Assembly: GCF_003711515.1 (NCBI RefSeq)
Contig: NW_021167083.1
Coordinates: 1,562,481 to 1,626,480 of the forward strand
Source of the DNA: Sodiomyces alkalinus F11
Taxonomy: Eukaryota > Ascomycota > Sordariomycetes > Glomerellales > Plectosphaerellaceae
Direction of reading: 5' to 3'
DNA: 64,000 nt
Part shown: positions 37,801 to 49,040 of the stretch, piece by piece
Layout of the letters: each line of letters begins with the position of its first letter
Numbering within the stretch: position 1 is the first letter of the stretch
Position numbers and translations under genes: made by a program
The notes under the pieces: model-generated
Seen by the model: only the letters and a program-made list of their open reading frames with translations
What the model was told of the DNA's origin: nothing
Databases searched by the model: none

Positions 37801-39964
37801 ATCCACTATTAGCTTACTCTTTATAATGTAGGTGGCCGTAAAACCACTATAACGGTCGGTGAAAAATATAAACCTTAAGTCCCTGTCGGACGTTCGTTTA
37901 GAATCCGTGAAATTAATCGCCTATCGCTCCCCTACGTAGGTAGGTATAGTGCGAGGGCGCCTGCTAACGTACCGTTTTATCTTTATAAGCTCGTAGGCCT
38001 TATAGTCAATAGTTATTAGTCCCTTGATCTTAACCCCCTGCGTCTGCTCTTCTAGGTGCCTAAGTGGTTTAGGGCCTATGTGCCCTAGGCGTAGATGCTA
38101 TAAGATACCCTCCATAGTACTTAGATACTATATCGTTAATTTATAGACGCCTTTTCGGGTAGTAGAAGAAGAAGAAGAAGAGCCTAGAAAAGCAGCCGTA
38201 GATTAGTTAGAGGGTATATATTTAATAACGGTTTGATCGAAGCAGTGATTTAGCTAGTATAGTATAGATCTATCAGAACGCCGAATATAGTTATTTAGTG
38301 GCTTCTAATCCTACTAGTATCCTCGAAGACGTAGGCGTTGGTTAGAGATTAAATTACAGGCAAAATCCTCGTAGTATACGATGTTTAATAGCCTGAAATC
38401 AAGGCCTCCTATTAGTCCGTTTAATCTTACGGTCACGTTACCGTAACCTTTAATAGGCAGGGACGAACTACCGGCTACTACGTAGTCCCCCTATATAGCG
38501 GGTGTAAAATTAGAAAAACGGGAAAAATCGTTAAATATATAAATAGTGGCGCCGGAATCGAGGATAGCAGAGGTTCGAAGAGGGTAACTAGTAGTAGCGG
38601 TTCCTGCTATAAAGCTAGCGGCGTAGGAGACGCCGCTACGAACGCTACTATAGTTAAGTCACGCCTTTTTAAGCTATATAGAGTCCCGGCTTATATCCTT
38701 CTTTACCTTCTTTACGGTGCGTAGTTCTTTTACTTCCGCGTGTAGCGAGGTGTCGTATTTAAGGATCCGTTAGACGGTTATTTTAGTGCTCTCGAAGGGT
38801 GTCTAATCGTTATATACCGTATCCGGGAATAGATAGAAGTAAGTGTTAATATCGTGACTAGGTATAGCGTATACACGGTAGATCTAACCTCTCTATAGAG
38901 TAGATTAGCGGTATTTAGAAGAGGAACGGTTAGCTAAAGTAGGTAAAGCAGCTAAAGCAGCTAAAGGTATAGCTATAGATGCCGCGGCAGTGGGATTCTT
39001 AGCTTTATTCTTCCCACGGCCGCCCTTCTTACGGGGCTTGGCCGTGGCCTCTAAGGTATCTTTACCCTTTTCGCTTCCGGTGTGTAGTGTAGGGAATACT
39101 ATAGCGCGGTGGCTACCGCGTTTTCCTTAGTCTTTAAGTCTGGTGTTAATATACTTCTGACCGAGGGTGTAAAGGTCTTCAGGTATAATTACCTGGTTAT
39201 CTATTAGGCGACCCTCGGCCTTAGTCTAATCGCGGCCGGTATAGGGGCGTATACCTTTAAAGAAGTCTATAACCTATATATACATGGCGGGCTTTAAACC
39301 AGTATCTTTATAGCTTTATAGTAGTAGCTGCTACTTATCTAACTACTCCCCGAGCTTTTTAAGGCTATTCGCAGGGTAACGGGTATACTTAATATACTCT
39401 TCGTGGGTATCGGTTTAGCGGGTGGCTAGGTACTAATCCGTATCGCGTTTAACGGCTATATATACCTCGCGAGGTATACCTCCTCGTAGTAGTTATCTAC
39501 GGCTTTAGTCGATAGTATTAACCTGCTAGGTTAGTATAGCGTTAATCCCTTTTAGGTAGCTATCGTATTACGTTTATAGGATCTTCCAGCGCGCGATTTC
39601 GACATCGTATACTTTCTGGCCAACGTCCGTAACGTCGAGATATTACGTAGGCGTACGCCTAGGTATTATAGAGGGGAAAGAACCGTAATCCGGTATTATA
39701 GACTCCTCGGGGGACTAAGTCGGATCGACTAGGCGGAGAAACCTCTATACGTTGTTATAAGTGGTAACCGATTCGTATAGGCATCGCTAAAGCTCCTAAT
39801 CCTTATAGGTTTTATACGTAATAGGGCTAAGATACGATATCTTAATGGTTATTTGTAGATTAACACGCTATATCGGCGTAGCTAGATAGCTTCTTAATTT
39901 AGTAGTAGTGGTAAAAGAGTAGGTAAAATAGGTATATCTTTACTTAGTAAGTGAGACTCTTAAT

Positions 39965-40168
39965 TATTAGATAAAGCGTAGTTAAAATCGTTATAAAAAT
40001 AGGTCGAAATTAATTGAGGTAATTGTGTACGATTATGACTGTCTTAGACCGTCAGGGAAACGCTGCCACCGTATTTTATATGGTGCAGATTCTGTAAGCG
40101 TCCACCCGGATTATACTCTTGGCAATCCGGCCTATTACGTAACCGAAAAGACTGTGGTCTGTTCGACA
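39965..40168 (-). repeat. copia 5' LTR (right copy)
   Basis: 204 bp and the less mutated partner over most of its length. It still ends in CA on the top strand, hence starts TG on the element's own strand. The presumed primer-binding site lies just inside it (39945-39964), but no tRNA was matched. Confidence 0.93.
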
Positions 40169-40173
40169 GACAT
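40169..40173. repeat. target-site duplication GACAT, right
   Basis: GACAT directly follows the right LTR and matches 34594-34598. Five bases is the usual copia duplication length. Confidence 0.88.
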
Positions 40174-40849
40174 CGGGTACCGACCACCATATCACCAACC
40201 ACACGACGTCCCCGTTCCGTACCGAGAGACGGGTTTACTACGGCGTCCGACCTAACGGTTGACCCCCCCCCCTGGTCAATAGGAGTGAGCAAGAGAATCG
40301 ATAGGAAGGAAGCAAAGATGAATGCGGCAGAATCACTCTATCGGCCCAAGCAAGCGATCAGTTTTTTATGGAATCATGATCTTTTTTGGGTTTCTCTCTC
40401 CTCTTCGACAGAGAAGAATCCCCAGATCTAGTTCTTTTATCGTCTCCTCTTCAATGAAATGTCTCATTGTCTTTCCCCGTTCAAGTGTGTCTTACACTCG
40501 CCTTGTCCTTTCAACAACACGAGACAGGGGGGGGGCTCTGCTCTTTTATCATGATCATCCAAGCTTGATAGAAACAACATCTCCCTGGTCTGTTCCAGGG
40601 TCGCCTTTTCCTCCCTCCTATGTAATGGTATGATGATGCATACGTCCGTTCCAGTTCCTTACTTTCCTCCTCTTATGCATGGAGGAGCGTCCTCCTGGGT
40701 GGGGTGGGATATGTTAGTGGGGTATTGTGGTGATGGAGGGATGGGATCAGAAAACAAGAAGAGGATGGAGGGTTTGGGGGGGATGGGTGAGAGGAAAAGA
40801 AGGCTCTTGATTCTCTCCTCCTCTGTCGCACAACACGCCTGGGACATGC
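40174..40849. other. intergenic region between retrotransposon and GH1 gene
   Basis: Contains the 3' flank of the minus-strand beta-glucosidase gene. G-rich patches occur near 40690-40790. No gene is supported. Confidence 0.5.
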
Positions 40850-42690
40850 TCAGTCCTTCTTGATAAGGCTGTCGAAGAGAGGCTTGAGGCTCTGGGCGCT
40901 CTTCTTGGGGAAGCGCTTCTGGTCCTTCTCATAGTCGACGTAGGTGACACCAAAGCGGGTGACGTAGCCCTCAGCCCACTCGAAGTTGTCGAGGAGCGAC
41001 CAGGCCATGTAGCCCTTTACGTTGCAGCCGTCCTCGGAGACGGCCTTGGCCAAGGCCTTGACGTAGGTGTCGAAGTACTCAACACGCAGGGTGTCTTCGA
41101 GAATCTCCTCGACGGGCTTGTCGTTTTCCTTCAAGATGGAGGTGCCGTTCTCGGTAACGTAGATGGGGGGGTAGTTGTAGCGCTTGGAGAGCCAGTTGAT
41201 GAGGTTGCGGAAACCCTGGGGGTTGGGACGCAGCCAGGGCGACTCGGTCTCGGGGCCGATGCACTCGCCGCTCTTGGACCAGAAGAGGGTCTCGAGGTTA
41301 CCGAGGTAGTCCTCGGGAGGCGGGGTGCCGGTCTTGTGGCGGACGTAGTTGGCGGTGTAGTGGTTCATGCCGTAGAAGTCGTTGGAGCCCTGGACCAGGG
41401 CGCGCTCCTCCTCGGTGAACTCGGGCAGGCGGTCGCCGAGCTGCTTGCGCATGGAGTCGGGGTACTTGCCGAAGTAGACGGGGTCCGCAAACCAGGAGAT
41501 GGCAAACTCGATCTTGCGGTTCGCGGCCTCAACGTCGGCGGGGTCCTCGGGGTCCCAGGGGTAGGTGGCGTCGCCGTTGAGGGTGATGCCGATCTGGCCA
41601 CCCTGGGTAGGCTTGAACTCCTCGCGGTAGACCTTGACGGCGCGGCCGTGGGCGACGAGGAGGTTATGGCCGACAATCCACGGCTCGCGGGAGCTGTCGC
41701 CGACGGGCGACTTGTCGCGGTTCGAGGTGCGGCCGGGGGCGAAGGCACCGACGCTGTAGCCGAGAATGGACGAGCACCAGGGCTCGTTGAAGGTGATCCA
41801 GTTCTTGCACTTGGGGATGGCCTTGTAGACCACACGGGCGTAGTTCTCAAAGTCCAGAGGGAACTCCTCGCGGTTGAGAAGACCGCCGTATCGCTTGTCA
41901 AGGGCATCGGGAACGTCCCAGTGAAGCAGGGTAATGAAAGGGGTGATGCCAGCCTCGAGCAGGTCATCGACGAACTTGACGTAGTGGTCGATACCGGCCT
42001 GGTTGATGGGGTCGTTGCGGCCGCCTAGGGGGATGATACGGGACCACGCCAGAGAGAAGCGGTAGCAGTTGGCGCCGAGAGATTTGATGAGGGAGATGTC
42101 CTCGGCAGTACGGTTGTAGGAGTCGCAGGCTACGGCACCGGAAGAGCCATCCGCAATCTTGCCCGGAATCTTGCAGAACTCATCCCAGATGGTCGGTCCA
42201 CGGCCATCCTTCTCGGGGGAGCCCTCGACCTGGTAGCTGCAGAAACTGTTAGCATTCGTTTCCAAGACCGGCAACCGACTGGGCGAGGGCCGCCCGCCAG
42301 GATCATTTGTTTCCCCTTCTCCCTTGGCCAACCAACGACGTGTCTCCGGAAGCAAATGAGCCGAGCGCGGGGGGATGGTTGGTAATTCCCATGAGCACGA
42401 GTTTGGAATAGGTGGGGCCAGAAGTTTACAGGATGCAGTGGGTGGATCAAGGCATGGAGGGGACAGGATGATGTTCATCCGCAGGACGAGATGTCCCGAT
42501 GGGGATAAAGGTGAGGAGAAAGGGAGGGGAAGGCTGGCCAGGGGAAGGGCGGGGGAGGAAAAAAAATAAAGGGGGAATAGATGATTTCGAGAACAGGAGC
42601 TGGAGGGAGAAAAGCAACAAGAAGTGAAGGAGACGGCATAACATACGCAGCAGTGGCGAAGCCCCAGAGGAAGTCCTTGGGAAGAGACAT
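40850..42690 (-). CDS. GH1 beta-glucosidase, intracellular type
   Basis: Hydrolyses terminal beta-D-glucosides such as cellobiose. Exon 1 (42690-42647) and exon 2 (42236-40850) give 476 residues, standard for GH1. The protein opens MSLPKDFLWGFATAAYQVEG with no signal peptide, so it is cytosolic like Trichoderma Cel1A. The acid/base Glu is in TFNEPW (E166) and the nucleophile is in YVTENG (E377). The C-terminal WSLLDNFEWAEGY motif that forms the sugar-binding site is present. The single intron (GTATGT...TGCAG, 410 bp) is long for this genome, where other introns I placed are about 55-215 bp. Such enzymes often help process inducers of cellulase genes, but nothing here shows that role. Confidence 0.96.
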
Positions 42691-43733
42691 GATTGCTGTT
42701 TATATGTCTGGTCTTTTGGTCGTTGGTGAGGGTACAAGCGTTCTAACGGACGCTTCTCGACTTGACGATCTGCTCTACTGATGGAGCTGACCGGTATTGA
42801 AGAGGAACAGAGGGGATGGATGGAGAGATCCAAAAACAAACAATAAACCAAAGGGCCGTGGATTGGAAGAACCTTTATAGATGCGAGACGGTAGGGGGAG
42901 GGAGGGCTATAGAAACATTTATAATGGGGAAGAGGAGAGAGGAGGAGACCAAGACAGGGATGAGAAGGCGAGGAGGGGTGTGTTGATGGCTGATCGGTCT
43001 TAAGTACGGGATACCAGGATGTTCGATCAATGCCGACCTAATGGACCTTGGACCTTGGGCCTTGGATCATGGACCCAGTCGCAGTGCTCCCATAGCTTTG
43101 GTAGTAGATTAAAATAAAGCGTCGTGGCTGTAGGCAGAATAGGGCGAGTAGGTAGTAGGTATGATGGCGCCGGGCCTGGCGCCGGGCCTGGCGGCAACGG
43201 AGGCCATGAGTCGAGGACGTCTCGGGTATTGGTACGATCGAAAGGGGGGACAGTCCCCTCTCGGTAGCTTTGCTGCACAATATAAGGCACGTTGTATTCC
43301 CAACCTACGTAATAACGTGATCTGACAGAAGAGGGCATTAGCATAGCGGAGAACTTTACGGACAAATTAGACATGTCAGTTGTGTCGGAAGCGCCGCTAG
43401 GACAGGACTTGACCGGTTGCGAGAGGTAACGAAAGGAATAAGGTGGTCCCCTGTAGCGGGCTTATAGCGACTTGTAGTGAGGAGACTAGTCGCCGCTACG
43501 TCGTACGCCCCGGTTCGCCCCATTTCTCGGACCGTCGTCACCGAGGATCTTAGGGAAAGGTTGCCGTGACCGGGGAGGGCGGGCAGGCGGATACAAGGAC
43601 ACGAGCTGCCGGGGGGGAGGGGTGTTGGTCGTAAAACGTGTGATAGGTACGTAGAGGTGCACACAATCCATGTGGTCAAAGTTGCATATATTTTGTGTGT
43701 ATAGGACGAGAAATAGAGAGGGAGAAAGAGTCG

Positions 43734-43762
43734 GAGAGAGAGAGAGAGAGGCAGAGAGAGGG
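43734..43762. repeat. (GA)n microsatellite
   Basis: Nearly perfect GA dinucleotide run interrupted by GGC. Confidence 0.8.
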
Positions 43763-43883
43763 TGAGGGGAGAAACGGTCATCTGAATGTGCCGCTGCCTG
43801 CAGGCAGGCACGCGTGCGGGTGGCTTGTGTATGTTCGCGACAAGTGAGTATCACGGCCACGGCACGGGGAGGTTCCATACGGG

Positions 43884-43938
43884 ATGACGGTGACGGTGAT
43901 AGTGATGGTGATAGTGATGGTGATGGTGATGGTGATGG
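43884..43938. repeat. (GTGATG/GTGATA)n microsatellite
   Basis: About nine 6-bp units of GTGATG with GTGACG and GTGATA variants. Confidence 0.85.
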
Positions 43939-46900
43939 AGAGGAGACGAGCGAAGCGCGGGGGTGGGTGCGGGAGAAACGCGAATTGCGAGAACCTTGGA
44001 ACAACAGTGGGCGCATATTGTACGTTGTACGTTGTACGAATGAAGCATGTACGGAGCGTGCAAGTACGAAGTACGGAGTACGGAGTACGGACACTTGTTT
44101 GACCGGTAACTGCCTCTACCTTAGGGCCCCAAGGCGGTGCGTGCATTCATGCAAGTCCAAGAGAGGGGTCCCCGCGATGGCTTGTCACCACATCTCAAGG
44201 CAGGCACTGACCACTGACCATCCCTGAGAAGGTACGCCTTCGTGGCGCCTACCTTAATTGTCAAGGTGCAGTACTGAGTATCATGCTGAGTACCTACCTA
44301 TATGTAGTATCAATGACAACGTATTCGTACTTCGGACATCCCCAAGGCTCACATGGTGGCTTACTCCACACCCCAGCTTCTGGGCACAATGCGGTGCACA
44401 GATGACCTGCTGACCGACCAGGGTCTGGTATTCTCCTTCCTGGGGGACCTTGCGGCTGGGACCTCTTCCCCTGGCTGGCCTGTCTGTAATGTACACTACC
44501 TAAGGCAAGTACGTTTGTATGATGTGCACGTCCATATATGTACATGTGTAATGGCCAAACTCCGTACGTACTTTGACGCATTTTCCTGCTCGACGCATAT
44601 GTACTGACAGCGCCACCTCTACCGGGACTTTCTTGTATCACGACACGGCGAGAATGCCGAACCCGTACCTACAGTACTCCGTGGAATTTGTCCCCGTCCG
44701 TCAATGGGAGTTGCTCAATTCCTCCGCGTTGTTGTGCGTCGCGTCGGGAAAAGATCGGAACGAGGAGCAGCCGCAGCTAAGGGGCGGGGCGGGAATGCTG
44801 GGGTTTGCCTGCCTGGGCTGTCATGTCATGGTTCCTGATCAAGGAAGGCACCCTGTACATGGCGCTTGGAATAACCGATGGTATGAGAAGGATCAACTGC
44901 CATTTGCTGGTCCCGCCGACTGTTGGGGAATGATTTGTGTGAAGTGCTCTTTCCCTTATTGTTTACCTACCTTATTATGGACATGCTACTTTGTCTACCT
45001 TACGGAATATTACCTCTGGGTGTCGACATGTTATCCCTCCTACTTCGTACCGTACAAGGACCGAAAGGACTGTACTGTCCTGTGTTTGGTATAAAGAGCC
45101 CGAACCCCGCCAGGCACGCTCAACCACCCCCTACCGCGGGGTCCGAGAAACAAAACAGGGCAGGCATCCGTACGGTAGGGGACAGATTATTAGGACGTGA
45201 TCAAACGATTCGCTGCCCCTCGCTGCCCCTCTCCCTACCCTTACCCCACCTTGCCTTTTTCCCATGAAACCTGGGATCTCATGAGGGGGTCGTGACCAAC
45301 CCCATTTTTCTCCTTTTTTTTTTTTATACTCCGAGTCTCCGCCCGGCCGAAACAGGATAAACGGGCCGCCTTTCCGAGAACTGCGAAACCATCTTGCAAT
45401 CGAAATATTCCTATCTTGAGAAAGCCCATTGCGTACCTACCTTATTCATGCATACCCCTAATTACTTTCGTACCTTACTTCGTACATCGTAGGGACTCTG
45501 TCCTACGAATGGATAATAATTGCCTTCTGAAGATGGAGTTTCCCATCTTATCTTTTGCCCGTCTTTCAAAGTTCCCTCCCTCACTGTCAAGCAGGGAACC
45601 CCCACATCTGCGGATACGAATACGTCTGTCTACACTTACACCGAAACATCGCGTCAGCTTGACAACCTTGGTCTACGTGAGTCCGTTGTACCTGCGTCCC
45701 GACCGGCTTGGTCACACGGCAATCTCATCATCCTCGATGGACCAACTCAACGGCCTGAACCGAGTATTTATCCAGAGACTTATGGAGCACCGCATCAAAG
45801 ATAACACTTGATTAATGGCTGCCTTCCCTCGTTTCTAGAAATTCTGATACCACCCACCGTTCCCCCCAGTGCATCGCCAAAACTTCGGTCCAGCCCGTCC
45901 GGGCGTCTCCCCACGTCCACTCTCGTGATGATTATTTAGTACTCGCTTGTCCCGAATGTCCGGGCACACTTTTCGACCCTTCATGTCGCTTTGAGGATTT
46001 CGGAATCAGTATGATTACCTTCCGACAAGCGAGCCCAAGACACGGCCTACAAAGTAGGGGAGTAGGGACGGCTGTTGGTCTTCTCCCGGTCGTGAGAGTC
46101 TTGGATAGCCGAGGTTGAAGCCACCATCATCACATCACTCATGCACGTCGTCCTCTCCCTGCCAACACGGAAATGCCCATGCAAGATGAGATGCGAAATG
46201 AGATGCGAAATGCACGATGCACGATGCACGATGCCAGACGCGGTCGACAAATGCCAAAATACGAAATGCGAGACGCGAGTAATGGAAGATGGATGCTAAA
46301 CTTACAGACATTGGTCCCGGCCGGCTTATTCTCCTTGCTCTTCCGCCGACTCACCCCGTGGTGACCCTGCTGCGATCTGGTCCTGGCAGATCTTCGGACA
46401 ATCTTGCCCTCGACGACGGGATCCCCGACCGCAAATATCCGGTATTAATAATGTTCATGTCAATATAACATAACATGTTTGTTTATTACTTACACTCCCT
46501 CCCAACAACAAACACACAAACAAACAAACACACAATTAGTGTTGCTAATAAACCCGAGCTTGTTTCACCACGCGTGGCTGCTGAGCTGATGCGAGCATGG
46601 AAGGATTAGGAAAGTTAGGGTGGTATCCAAATCATTGCTACGGAGTTCGGACACTGCCCTTTCGATACCATCACAGCACGGACGGAATGCATTTTCAACC
46701 CTACTTCCACATCATCCTATCTCCTGGGCGACGCTACGAACGCGATAGCTATCTTCGTCTGCGTACGTCACTGTCGAGTTGACCACATCCCAGCCTCCCA
46801 ATCTATCTACCTTGTGTCACCTCGGCCGTCGTTTCATATCGATAGACGACAACAAATGCTTCCCGTGCACCCTTCCCCACCTTGACGTATCAATATCTGC

Positions 46901-47196
46901 CGGGTAAAAACAGAAGAGAAATGAATCTATTTATACGTAGGTGGGCTCAGCGTTGCGGCTTAATTAATCTGTACACTTCGTAGGCCGCTTCGGCCCACTG
47001 CGACGTTGTCCTCCATCGCCACGCTGTACAGCGCCCTGCTGGGTATGAAATAATGACACGAAAGAAGGACAGCCACGGGAACGGGCGGCTAAAGAGAAGG
47101 CAAGGCGGATGGCAAAGAGGATTTACAGAATACGCGGCATAGGCCTTCCTCCTCCTCAGCTCATTCCTCTCCTCTCCTTCTTCTCGGCCTCCCTTC

Positions 47197-48210
47197 TCAG
47201 TGCGCCGCCTCGGCAGTCGCATCCGAATCCCCATCCCCACGTCGCTTACGCTTGCCGGAGGTGCCGCCCATTTCCACGTCTTCCGCCCCGGCCTCCGGGG
47301 CTTCTTCGACTGACCTGCCGGCCTCATCTTCACCTTCGGTCCACTCGATGACTTCCCACTCCACCCTCACACCACCACCCCCCTCGCTCTGCTCGACCTC
47401 CTGGGACCGACGGATGTTCCCCAGCCGAGACCCCTCCACCAGGCTGTCGAACCACGGCACGCCCCGCGTCGTCCGCTCCACCGCCGACACGGTCGTCTGC
47501 GCTGGCTTGACCGGCCCCCCCCTTCCCTCCGAGACGAGGGAGGGGCCGACGTCTTCGGATCCGGGGATCAGGCCCATGTCCTCGAGGTCCCGGAGATCCT
47601 CGCCGCACAGGCTGGCCAGCGTGAGTTGGATAAAGTCGGCCTCGGATGGGGGCCGCTCGGTCCAGTAGGACAGCGGCGTGCCGCAGAACCCGCAGAAGTA
47701 GCGCTTGGTTTGCCGCTGCAGGGGGTTCTGGCCCTCGAAGACGCGGCGTATCATGGAGTGCGTCTCGTCCGGGAAGAAGGACTGCGTCGTGCTGTGGTAC
47801 CATGAAAGCGGGACGCGGAGGAACGCGGCGAGCGGTGTTGCCAAGGGTCTTTCTGGACAGATGAGGGGTTTTGTCGGTTAGTATTCTGGGAGTCCCATAT
47901 CTGAACGGTCGGTTCGTATGAAATGTGCAACTATGTCTATACGCGTCGATGCATGACCGACGAGGGGCCATGTTGGGCATACCTCGAGTGGCAACAGAGG
48001 ACGAGAAATCAAGAAGACAAGGTGGGATAGAAAGGAGAGAAAAACAAAAAAATGAGTAAAAAAAAAAAGAGATGGCTTCTTGGACATACGGTGTAGTAAG
48101 TCGGCGTTGAACAAGACCTGAACTGCATCCTTCGCGTGCTCGGGAATTTCGATGATGTAACGGTTGCGGCCGCACTGGCAACCCCCGCGAAGGCGACTTC
48201 GAAGACTCAT
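47197..48210 (-). CDS. GFA/CENP-V domain zinc-binding protein
   Basis: Exons 48210-48090 and 47852-47197, joined by GTATGT...TCCAG in phase 1, give 258 residues. Residues 9-18 (GGCQCGRNRY) and FCGFCGTPLSYW form the paired CxC/CxxC zinc ligands typical of glutathione-dependent formaldehyde-activating (GFA) and CENP-V proteins. The central PLSWYHSTTQSFFPDETHSMIRRVF segment fits the larger fungal subfamily. The C-terminus has an acidic stretch then a basic GKRKRRG patch, which could direct nuclear entry. The usual middle CxxC segment (CHCxxCR) is not evident at the exon junction. Either this subfamily lacks it or an exon boundary is misplaced. Enzymatic activity toward glutathione adducts is known for only some members and is not inferred here. 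Confidence 0.82.
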
Positions 48211-49040
48211 GGGCGCAAAACTAATAATAATGCGATGCCGCCGTTTAGGAAAAGGTGTTTAGTGATCTTCAATGGCGGAGTTGGGGGGAACTTGCTGCCT
48301 GCCGAGATGCTTGCCCGTGATGTGTGTATATAACAGCCGGGCGGTTTTTCGTATGTCGAGGAAGGAATTGAACCTGGAAGTCACTCACAAGGGTTTTAAG
48401 TTCATCCAGTCAGACAAGAGCATCCGAACCCAGACATTTCCCCAACCATGATGTGATGAATGCGTTCATCAACTTTGCACAAACACCACGCCCGTCGAGC
48501 TAGTCGGAAGGTGGGGGCAGTCAGTCAGGCCACCAGTGTATCTACCCACTCTGCTTTCTCTGTGAGCCAGGCAGCTACGGGTGCCTACCTGGGTAAGGTA
48601 CTTCTCTATATCTGATTTACTTGTTGCCTTTCTCTTGAATCGTACGAGGTAAGTTGGGGAGTACGACGACGACAGCTCTCCCTCCTAAGATACTGCTTGG
48701 TACGGGTTGAGTTGAGGCAGCATCTGTGTACGTTAACCAAGGGGGATGATTATAGGGAAAATTCGTAAAGACAACCCCGAGATTGAAACTTGAGACTTAT
48801 TCTCGTCTATTCCCTGCAGTGTCAGGTGAAACTAAATGTTAAGACAGGAAAAATACATCAACCAGTTAAAAAAAAAGAAACAAAAGGACATCGTCTCCCC
48901 TTGCCATAACGCCAAAACCTGACCATGGAATATCTCGCGCATTTCCCCCTCTTCACGCCGTAGAGAGACAAGACCATTGTAGAACGAGAAGCCCCCTCCC
49001 TCTCCCTCCACAAAGACAAAGAGGGAAACAGTTCTGAAAC
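48211..49040. other. intergenic region, GFA-like gene promoter / POB3 3' flank
   Basis: About 0.8 kb with TACCTGGGTAAGGTA-like motifs near 48584-48600. A tRNA-like T-arm reading (minus strand near 48365) does not form a full cloverleaf. No gene is supported. Confidence 0.5.

Larger units (their letters stand above)
34599..40168 (-). mobile_element. full-length RIP-inactivated Ty1/copia LTR retrotransposon
   Basis: A 5,570-bp element bounded by two 204-bp direct LTRs and the 5-bp duplication GACAT (34594-34598 and 40169-40173). Coding order, read on the minus strand, is gag end with a Lys/Arg/Gly-rich tract near 39.0 kb, protease ILDSGAT at 38546-38566, GAG-pre-integrase HLRLGHIG near 38074-38098, integrase core (FFTDRYSGFTATYI near 37830-37870, later NGGAER), then reverse transcriptase FFYVNDI at about 35915-35950. 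Protease-integrase-RT order is diagnostic of copia. The catalytic YVDD motif reads YVND, a G-to-A change, and an integrase Asp is also Asn. Numerous TAG/TAA stops interrupt the frame. A polypurine tract (AGGGGG on the minus strand) abuts the 3' LTR at 34805-34811. The copy cannot be autonomous. Confidence 0.93.
42691..47196. other. 4.5-kb gene-poor region with microsatellites
   Basis: The 5' flank of the GH1 gene and 3' flank of the GFA-like gene. No gene is supported. Open frames up to 173 codons (44573-45094) lack domain or codon support. It contains GA and GTGATG microsatellites, runs of the TACGGAGTA motif (about 44067-44092), and a cluster of GAAATGAGATGC and GCACGAT repeats at about 46183-46240. 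Confidence 0.5.

Noticed and set aside
44573..45094. 173-codon plus-strand frame rich in Cys and aromatic residues
   Set aside because: Considered as a small secreted protein, but there is no signal peptide and codon use is unlike neighbouring genes.
46047..46364. Tandem GAAATGAGATGC / GCACGAT cluster as a CRISPR-like array
   Set aside because: Units are 7-12 bp and adjacent without spacers; this is simple tandem duplication in a eukaryote.
48340..48430. Possible tRNA on the minus strand (CCAGGTTCAATTCCTT)
   Set aside because: The T-stem pairs only over three bases and no acceptor or D-arm can be drawn.
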